Positions 1-5,172 of a DNA stretch of 6,390 bases are shown here, piece by piece (positions within the stretch are counted from its first letter, which is position 1; each line of letters begins with the position of its first letter). The notes beneath the pieces were generated by a model. It made no database searches. It saw nothing but the letters and a program-made list of their open reading frames with translations, and had not been told where the DNA came from. A program made the translations under genes and the position numbers. This DNA comes from an uncultured Lachnospiraceae bacterium (lineage in GTDB: Bacteria > Bacillota > Clostridia > Lachnospirales > Lachnospiraceae): contig CAMJKC010000099.1 in the NCBI GenBank assembly GCA_946406305.1, positions 1 to 6,390 on the forward strand, read 5' to 3'.

Positions 1-1006
1 ATATTACATCATCCATCCTTGAACCTGTATCTATAAGAGCTGTCGCGAGAATTGTAAGTGAACCTCCCTCTTGCTCATTTCTTGCTGCTCCAAAAAATTT
101 CTTTGGCATATATAAAGAACTTGGGTCTAAACCTCCCGATAAAGTTCTACCACTCGCTGGAATAATCAAATTATATGCTCTTGTAAGTCTCGTTATGGAA
201 TCAAGTAGTATTACTACATCTTCTTTTAATTCAACTAATCTCCTTGCTCTTTCAATCACTAATTCTGAAACTCTTTTATGTCTTTCTGGCAATTCATCAA
301 AAGTAGAAGCTATTATAGTGACATTTTCACCTTTCACTTCTTGCCTCATATCAGTTACTTCTTCAGGTCTCTCATCTATTAAGAGTATCATCAATTTTAT
401 ATCTTTATTATGTTTTAAAATTGATTTTGCTATTAATTTTAAAAGTGTAGTTTTTCCTGCTTTTGGAGGTGAAACAATTAACCCCCTCTGTCCTTTTCCT
501 ATAGGTGACAAAATATCTATAACCCTAAGTGCTTTTGAATCTTTTTGTCCATCAAGGAGCACAAGTTTTTGATTTGGAAATATTGGAGTCAATTTATCAA
601 ACCTTGGTCTATTGCTCTTTTCAGATAGTGCATAGCCATTTATTAACACAACATTTGTAAGTGCCGGATACTTATCTGCCTCATTATTTCTCTTCTTGAA
701 CCCTTTTATAATATCCCCCGTCCTTAAATCAAATTTTTTTATAAAATACATAGATACATACACATCGTTAGGGCCAGATGAAAAATTATCACCTCGCAAA
801 AAACCACATTTCGCTTCTTCCATGTACTCAAGTATTCCTTCGCATGGCTCTTCTATTTGCTCCTGCTTCTCTACTTGTTCATTTTCATATACTTCAAGTA
901 ATGTGTCAATAAGTTCTTTTTTTGTCTTACCAACACATTGTATATTTTTATTTTTTGCAATTTTTCTTAATTCTGCAACAGTCAACATTTCAAGTTTTTC
1001 ACGCAT
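1..1006 (-). CDS. rho: Transcription termination factor Rho, C-terminus beyond window
   Basis: Rho is a hexameric RNA-dependent ATPase that loads on untranslated RNA and terminates transcription. The visible 335 residues read in one frame. A helical N-terminal segment (about 1-45) is followed by the cold-shock-type RNA-binding domain (about 55-125, with GFLRGDNFS and the block PNDVYVS). The ATPase core shows Walker A PPKAGKTT (180-187, Lys185), LLIDERPEEVTDM with the catalytic Glu, Walker B LLDS (Asp269), a Q-loop region near PASGRTLSGGLDPSS, and FFGAARNEQEGGSLT. The frame is open at the left edge after ALIDTGSRMDDVI, so roughly the last 90 residues expected from E. coli Rho (419) are missing. 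The N-terminal part is compact and lacks the long charged insertion seen in some Gram-positive Rho proteins. The start is the ATG at 1004-1006, fixed by AGGAGG seven bases upstream. No convincing rho promoter was found in the short upstream gap. Confidence 0.97.
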   Translation of the reverse strand, partial: MREKLEMLTVAELRKIAKNKNIQCVGKTKKELIDTLLEVYENEQVEKQEQIEEPCEGILEYMEEAKCGFLRGDNFSSGPNDVYVSMYFIKKFDLRTGDIIKGFKKRNNEADKYPALTNVVLINGYALSEKSNRPRFDKLTPIFPNQKLVLLDGQKDSKALRVIDILSPIGKGQRGLIVSPPKAGKTTLLKLIAKSILKHNKDIKLMILLIDERPEEVTDMRQEVKGENVTIIASTFDELPERHKRVSELVIERARRLVELKEDVVILLDSITRLTRAYNLIIPASGRTLSGGLDPSSLYMPKKFFGAARNEQEGGSLTILATALIDTGSRMDDVI

Positions 1007-1013
1007 ACTTTTG

Positions 1014-1019
1014 CCTCCT
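1014..1019 (-). promoter_or_regulatory. Ribosome binding site of rho
   Basis: AGGAGG on the minus strand, seven bases before the ATG at 1006. It is a perfect Shine-Dalgarno core and decides the rho start. Confidence 0.85.
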
Positions 1020-1026
1020 ATCTATA

Positions 1027-1055
1027 TTTACTTTTATATTATTATTTGCTATAAT
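1027..1055 (+). promoter_or_regulatory. Predicted housekeeping promoter, extended -10, for the small membrane protein gene
   Basis: Seen: TTTACT at 1027-1032 (-35 like), a 17-bp spacer, and a perfect TATAAT at 1050-1055 preceded by TG at 1047-1048, giving the extended -10 TGCTATAAT. Inferred: the start of transcription would fall about seven bases after the -10, near 1062. That leaves a leader of only about 11 nt before the ATG at 1073, with the ribosome binding site at the very 5' end of the mRNA. The promoter lies inside the untranslated region upstream of rho, so the two divergent genes could interfere with one another. Confidence 0.7.
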
Positions 1056-1062
1056 TCTCTTT

Positions 1063-1066
1063 GGAG
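1063..1066 (+). promoter_or_regulatory. Ribosome binding site of the small membrane protein gene
   Basis: GGAG with six bases to the ATG at 1073. An in-frame TTG at 1061 lies upstream of this site and cannot use it, and it also sits at the predicted transcription start. The ATG at 1073 is therefore preferred. Confidence 0.65.
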
Positions 1067-1072
1067 TTTAAA

Positions 1073-1666
1073 ATGAAAAATAGATATAATAAAAAAAATA
1101 CAGATTTATTAGAATCAATCGCAAAATTCTTTTTGGGCTTTTTAGTTCCCTATGTTGCGATTAATGGATTAATTTTATTTTTATTTGTCAGTTACCCAAC
1201 TGTAGATATTAATAATGAAAATGGTTTATCATTTACTATCAATAGTGCATTACCAATAACTTCAACAACTGTAACTCTTGATAACAAGGATATCCCTTTC
1301 TCTGTAGATGGAAATAAATATACTGTAGATGCCAAGAGAAACGGCACATATAAAATTACTACAACTTCATTAAATCGTATGACTATAACAACTTACGGAA
1401 CGGTAGATAGCTTTGATGACACTCCACCATCTGTCAACTTAGAAACTGCTACCTTTTCAGCTGGAACTTTATCTTTTTCTATAAATGACAACGACTCTGG
1501 TATAGATTACGACAATGTATATATTAAAAACCCTGACAATAGTGTTATGTACCCAAGTTATATAGACAAATCAACTGGTACTGTCCAATTTAAAATTGAC
1601 TCTACTGAAGGTATAATCATCCACATTGAAGACCTTAATGGTAATTCTTCTGATACAACTTTCTAA
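1073..1666 (+). CDS. Small single-pass membrane protein with Ig-like extracellular region, function unknown
   Basis: 197 residues, not recognised as a named family. A basic N-terminal tail (KNRYNKKN) is followed by one hydrophobic helix (about 16-39), predicting an N-in, C-out topology. There is no lipobox Cys and no clear signal-peptidase site, so it is probably anchored by this helix. The outside part is Thr/Ser/Asn/Asp-rich and looks like two beta-sandwich modules, about 43-112 and 119-197, joined by DDTPP (115-119), a boundary motif common in bacterial Ig-like domains. The second module ends in a strand pattern with EDLNGNSSD, resembling the final strand of Ig-like repeats. There are no catalytic motifs and no Cys. 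It is the only rightward gene here, has its own promoter, starts 66 bp from the divergent rho start, and its stop overlaps the pckA stop. A role as a surface or envelope binding protein is inference; the family is unknown. Confidence 0.8.
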   Translation: MKNRYNKKNTDLLESIAKFFLGFLVPYVAINGLILFLFVSYPTVDINNENGLSFTINSALPITSTTVTLDNKDIPFSVDGNKYTVDAKRNGTYKITTTSLNRMTITTYGTVDSFDDTPPSVNLETATFSAGTLSFSINDNDSGIDYDNVYIKNPDNSVMYPSYIDKSTGTVQFKIDSTEGIIIHIEDLNGNSSDTTF

Positions 1667-3237
1667 TTTGCTTTAGGTCCTGCATCTTTAATATTCTGTG
1701 GCATATTAGGATATTTTTTATTAAAATTATCTATAAACATCTTTGCTAATTTATCTGCTGTTTCATCGTATTCTTTTTTATTTTCCCAAGTATCTCTTGG
1801 ATTTAGTATTTCAGATGGCACCCCTTCTATTTCTGTAGGAACATCTACATTAAATTTATCATTGTGTATAAATTTAACTTTTTCTATACTCCCATTTAAT
1901 GCTGCTGTAACCATCTGCCTTGTCCATTTTAGTTTTATACGACTTCCTACACCATAGGAACCACCACTCCAACCAGTGTTCACAAGATATACTTTTGTAT
2001 TATATTTATCAAGTCTTTCTCCAAGCATATTTGCATATTTTTCAGGTGGAAGTGGCATAAAAGGCTCTCCAAACAAAGTTGAAAATGTTGGTTGTGGTTC
2101 TGTCACTCCTCTTTCAGTTCCTGCAAGCTTAGAAGTAAATCCTGTTACAAAATGATACATAGCCGCATCTTTATTTAATTTTGATATTGGTGGCAATACA
2201 CCGAAGGCATCGGCAGTTAAAAATATGATAACTTTAGGTATACCGCCATAACCTGGTATTTGTGAATTATTAATATATTCTATAGGATATCCTACTCTCG
2301 TATTTTCTGTTATGCTGGAATCATCATAATCTGGTATTCTCTCATCATTGATAACTACATTCTCAAGTAGTGCACCAAATTTAATTGCATCATATATTTC
2401 AGGTTCATTCTCTTTTTTCAAATTTATACATTTTGCATAACAGCCGCCCTCAATATTAAATACACCACTCTCTGCCCAACCGTGTTCATCATCACCTATG
2501 AGTTTTCTGTTTTTATCTGCCGATAGTGTCGTCTTTCCCGTTCCTGAAAGCCCAAAAAATACAGCTGTCTCTTTTGTCTCTTCACTCATATTTGAAGAAC
2601 AGTGCATTGGTAAAACATTATTTTCAACAGGTAAAACATAATTCATTATGCTAAATACTGTCTTCTTTATTTCTCCACTATATGCACTGCCAGCTATTAT
2701 TGCTTCTTTATTTTCATAATCTATCATAATAGCTGCCTCTGAATTTATTTTTAGTTTCTCATAATCACATTTATATGAAGGAACTACTAATATAGTCCAA
2801 TCTGGTTCATTGTAATTATTTAATTCATGAGAAGTAGGTCTTATCAGCAGTTGATGTATGAATAAATTTTGTGATGGCATTTCATTTATTATACGAATTT
2901 TCTTTTGATATTCTTTATAAGCTCCCGCAAAACCATCAAAAACATATATATCTTTGTTTTCCATGAATTTTATCATTTCATTTTTAATATATGTAAATGT
3001 TTCTAAACTTATAGGTCTGTTGACATCTCCCCAAGAAATATTATCATGTATCTTTTGTGTATCTACTATATATTTATCTTTAGGCGACCTTCCTGTGTAC
3101 TTCCCTGTTTTTACAGATAGTGCACCTGTATCTGTAAGTACACCTTCATTTTTTAATAATGCACACTCTACAAGTTTTGGCACTGATAAATTCTTGTAAA
3201 CATTTTTTGCTTTAATGCTATTTAATATATCTGCCAT
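1663..3237 (-). CDS. pckA: Phosphoenolpyruvate carboxykinase (ATP)
   Basis: Cytosolic enzyme interconverting oxaloacetate plus ATP with phosphoenolpyruvate, CO2 and ADP. In fermentative anaerobes it often runs in the carboxylating, ATP-forming direction; otherwise it is gluconeogenic. The 524 residues match the usual 520-540 of the ATP-type family. Substrate-binding Arg50 is in GRSPKDK (49-55). The YSGEIKK block holds the metal-ligand Lys192, and His212 is in PMHCSSN. The P-loop is GLSGTGKTT (229-237, Lys235), followed by the metal-binding pair Asp249-Asp250 in IGDDEHGW, Arg314 in ENTR, and FLTADAFGVLPP. The C-terminal NTGWSGG (420-426) is also present. All are intact, so it should be active. 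The ATG at 3235-3237 has AAGGAG five bases upstream. It starts 21 nt after the S11-like gene stop, so it is probably the last gene of the ftsH operon. No convincing promoter of its own was seen, though one inside the upstream gene is possible. Confidence 0.97.
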   Translation of the reverse strand: MADILNSIKAKNVYKNLSVPKLVECALLKNEGVLTDTGALSVKTGKYTGRSPKDKYIVDTQKIHDNISWGDVNRPISLETFTYIKNEMIKFMENKDIYVFDGFAGAYKEYQKKIRIINEMPSQNLFIHQLLIRPTSHELNNYNEPDWTILVVPSYKCDYEKLKINSEAAIMIDYENKEAIIAGSAYSGEIKKTVFSIMNYVLPVENNVLPMHCSSNMSEETKETAVFFGLSGTGKTTLSADKNRKLIGDDEHGWAESGVFNIEGGCYAKCINLKKENEPEIYDAIKFGALLENVVINDERIPDYDDSSITENTRVGYPIEYINNSQIPGYGGIPKVIIFLTADAFGVLPPISKLNKDAAMYHFVTGFTSKLAGTERGVTEPQPTFSTLFGEPFMPLPPEKYANMLGERLDKYNTKVYLVNTGWSGGSYGVGSRIKLKWTRQMVTAALNGSIEKVKFIHNDKFNVDVPTEIEGVPSEILNPRDTWENKKEYDETADKLAKMFIDNFNKKYPNMPQNIKDAGPKAN

Positions 3238-3242
3238 ATAAA

Positions 3243-3248
3243 CTCCTT
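3243..3248 (-). promoter_or_regulatory. Ribosome binding site of pckA
   Basis: AAGGAG on the minus strand, five bases before the ATG at 3237. It lies inside the 21-nt gap behind the upstream gene, which leaves no room for a terminator between the two genes. Confidence 0.8.
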
Positions 3249-3258
3249 ACAATAAATA

Positions 3259-5172
3259 TTATGAAACTTTTGCTATTGCTTTTCCTTTTTCATCTATAGT
3301 ATATACACCTACAGCAGTTGTTATATTTGTAGTTGTACCAGCATTCGCTTTTGCAAGTGAGCCATCAGCTTGTAAATAATATGCTCCCGTTGATGTATTT
3401 ACCCAGGTATTATATTTTAACTCACCTGTTACTATATCAAAGAAATATGTTTTACCATTTGTAAATTCTCTCCAACCTGTTACCATATAACCCGTACTAT
3501 CTATACAATATCTCTTTCCATCTATCTCAAGCCACTCATTTGCAATACGACTTCCATCAGCTTTTATATAATACCAACCTTTACTATCTTGTCCCCATCT
3601 ACCACCTTGTGCATTTGCACTTGTGTTACCTAAACTTGCCACATTTGTATTTGCTGTTGCATTTGTATTTGCTGCAACATTTGTATTTGCTGCAACATTT
3701 GTGTTGACAGCACCTCTTGCCATTGCTTCTGTTAATGCAGATTTTGCAAAATTAAATAATTTTTTTGTATCTGAAAATTGACTTCCATTTGCATTAAGAA
3801 CAACTGCAATAAACTTTTGATTATTATGAACTAATACACTTACTATTGTATATAAAGCCTTGCTTGTATATCCCATACGACTTGCTGCTACACCCTCATA
3901 ATAATTTGAACTACCCTTTGAGAGTAAAGTGTTTTTTGAATATAATGTAAGAGCTTTTCTATGTGCAGTTTTTGGAAGTGTAACTTGAGTAAGTGCTAAG
4001 AATGGAACTAATGTAGGATTTTGAGTAACTTTATCCATTATTATTGCCATGTCATATGCTGTAGTCACTTGTGCATCACTATTTAAACCTGAAGGGTTTA
4101 CTAAATTTGTCCCATTACACCCCCAACTTTTTATAGTTTGATTCATAAGTGTTACAAAATTTTCTATAGAACCAGCAACATTTTCTGCTACAACATTTGC
4201 AACATCACAACACGATTTTACAAACAAAGCACCTAAAGCATCTTGAACTGTTATAGTATCTCCTGCTTTAAGTCCAGCTGTTGAAGCACCATCTTCAAGA
4301 TTATTTACTGCTCTCGCACTTACAACTAAAGAGTCATTTAATTGTTTACTTGATACTAATAAATAAGCTGTAACTAAATTTACAAGAGAGGCTGGTGCTT
4401 TAGGACTTAATCCATCTTTATTAAAATATATTTGTTTTGTATTTGCATTTACAAGCACAGCAGTAGGTGCTCCTATACTTGGTTTTGCAGTTGCAAAGGT
4501 ATCATAAAGTGTATATGATATAGCCTGCCCTGAATTTGTATTTTGTGTTGAGGCTGCATTATAATTTGATGTTTGAGTTGAACTACCTTGAGTTGAATAT
4601 GTTGGATATTGATTTCCAGCTACACCTGTTGTAGTTGCTACTCCAGCATTAACAGTTGAAACTGCCCCTACATTTTGTGAACTTCCTCCTGGCACAGTTG
4701 AAACTGCCCCTACATTTTGTGAGCTTCCCCCTGGAACAGTTGTATTATTTGTAGTTTGTCCACTCATCGCTGCTTCATTTTCAGCAGGAGACACTATATC
4801 TCTCGCTACAGGTCCTTGGTCTAATGTATAATTATGATTATTAGTTAAATCTATTCCATAAGATAGAACTGTAGCAGGAGCTTTACTGTTTGCAATTTGA
4901 TTTTCATTTGCAGCAGGTGAAGTTATAGTATGAACAGTAGGTCCATTATTATTAGTAGAATTACTACTCGGAGAACCATATTGGTTATTGTTTACTGTTG
5001 TACTAACTGTATTTCCTGCACTATTAACTGTAGTCATCTGATTACTACCCACTGCAGTATATGTAGGTAAGTTTGACACTACCACTGTATCTGCAAAAAC
5101 AAAATTATTTGTTATTAAAATAACAATTATAATAAATAAATAAACAATTTTATTTGTTATTTTTGATACCAT
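3259..5172 (-). CDS. Secreted S11-type D-Ala-D-Ala carboxypeptidase homologue, probably inactive, with cell-wall-binding repeats
   Basis: 637 residues. Order: signal peptide 1-27 (basic start, hydrophobic core, cleavage likely after VFA); a long Ser/Thr/Asn-rich linker about 28-225 with repeats; an S11 peptidase-like domain about 230-476; an NTNVAA-repeat linker about 490-516; and aromatic/Gly cell-wall-binding repeats about 523-610. S11 enzymes remove the terminal D-Ala of peptidoglycan peptides with SxxK, SxN and KTG motifs. The family framework is clear here (LVNPSGLNSDAQVTTAYDMA, GYTSKALYTIV), but the motifs read SLVN (262-265), SCC (320-322) and RMG (432-434). The general-base Lys, the Asn of SxN, and the Lys and Thr of KTG are all lost; Ser262 and Ser320 remain. 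It is therefore predicted to be a wall-attached pseudoenzyme that might bind peptidoglycan without cleaving it. The ATG at 5170-5172 has AGGAGG nine bases upstream, and the gene overlaps the ftsH end by 23 bp. A changed activity cannot be excluded. Confidence 0.9.
   Translation of the reverse strand: MVSKITNKIVYLFIIIVILITNNFVFADTVVVSNLPTYTAVGSNQMTTVNSAGNTVSTTVNNNQYGSPSSNSTNNNGPTVHTITSPAANENQIANSKAPATVLSYGIDLTNNHNYTLDQGPVARDIVSPAENEAAMSGQTTNNTTVPGGSSQNVGAVSTVPGGSSQNVGAVSTVNAGVATTTGVAGNQYPTYSTQGSSTQTSNYNAASTQNTNSGQAISYTLYDTFATAKPSIGAPTAVLVNANTKQIYFNKDGLSPKAPASLVNLVTAYLLVSSKQLNDSLVVSARAVNNLEDGASTAGLKAGDTITVQDALGALFVKSCCDVANVVAENVAGSIENFVTLMNQTIKSWGCNGTNLVNPSGLNSDAQVTTAYDMAIIMDKVTQNPTLVPFLALTQVTLPKTAHRKALTLYSKNTLLSKGSSNYYEGVAASRMGYTSKALYTIVSVLVHNNQKFIAVVLNANGSQFSDTKKLFNFAKSALTEAMARGAVNTNVAANTNVAANTNATANTNVASLGNTSANAQGGRWGQDSKGWYYIKADGSRIANEWLEIDGKRYCIDSTGYMVTGWREFTNGKTYFFDIVTGELKYNTWVNTSTGAYYLQADGSLAKANAGTTTNITTAVGVYTIDEKGKAIAKVS
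3343..3606 (-). other. Cell-wall-binding repeat region of the S11-like protein
   Basis: Residues about 523-610 show roughly four imperfect units of about 20 residues with the choline-binding/CW-binding pattern. Examples are GWYYIKADGS, a unit ending STGYMVTGW, GKTYFFD with GELKYNTW, and AYYLQADGS. Such repeats usually attach exported proteins non-covalently to wall polymers in Gram-positive bacteria. The ligand here (choline, another teichoic acid decoration or polysaccharide) cannot be told. The last unit is the most degenerate. Confidence 0.75.
3641..3706 (-). repeat. 18-bp tandem repeat encoding NTNVAA-type linker
   Basis: Three full 18-bp copies (3641-3658, 3659-3676, 3677-3694) plus a partial copy up to about 3706. 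They encode a repeated N-T-N-(V/A)-A-(A/T) hexapeptide between the S11-like domain and the wall-binding domain. The second and third copies are identical except for one base. Such a repeat can gain or lose units by slippage in steps of six residues without breaking the frame. Confidence 0.85.
4652..4735 (-). repeat. Two tandem 42-bp copies in the Ser/Thr/Asn-rich linker
   Basis: Units at 4652-4693 and 4694-4735 each encode VPGGSSQNVGAVST (residues 146-159 and 160-173). They differ at three bases, all silent. A further partial match of about seven bases follows at 4736. More distant upstream echoes in the same linker are ITSPAANEN (83-91) and IVSPAENEA (126-134), suggesting that the linker grew by duplication. 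Confidence 0.9.

Noticed and set aside
1061..1063. TTG start for the small membrane protein, four codons upstream
   Set aside because: The GGAG lies after it, and it falls on the predicted transcription start, so the ATG at 1073 is the better start.
1007..1072. Leftward promoter for rho in the divergent gap
   Set aside because: TATAAA and TATAGC hexamers exist on the minus strand, but none has a recognisable -35 at proper spacing. Not called.
195..1076. Two Ser/Phe-rich open frames on the plus strand (195-572 and 696-1076)
   Set aside because: Both are antisense to the well-conserved rho coding frame and have low-complexity composition typical of shadow frames.
1087..1110. Perfect 7-bp inverted repeat TAATAAA / TTTATTA early in the small gene
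   Set aside because: It is purely A/T, inside coding sequence of an AT-rich genome, and expected by chance; no regulatory context.
1689..1719. Inverted repeat TAATAT / ATATTA followed by a run of six T, a possible terminator for the rightward small gene
   Set aside because: The six-pair stem is all A/T, separated from the T-run by several bases, and lies within pckA coding sequence. It is too weak to call as an intrinsic terminator.
3238..3400. Promoter-like TATACT and TAATAT hexamers upstream of pckA inside the S11-like gene
   Set aside because: No acceptable -35 element at 16-18 bp was found for either, so they cannot be told from AT-rich background.
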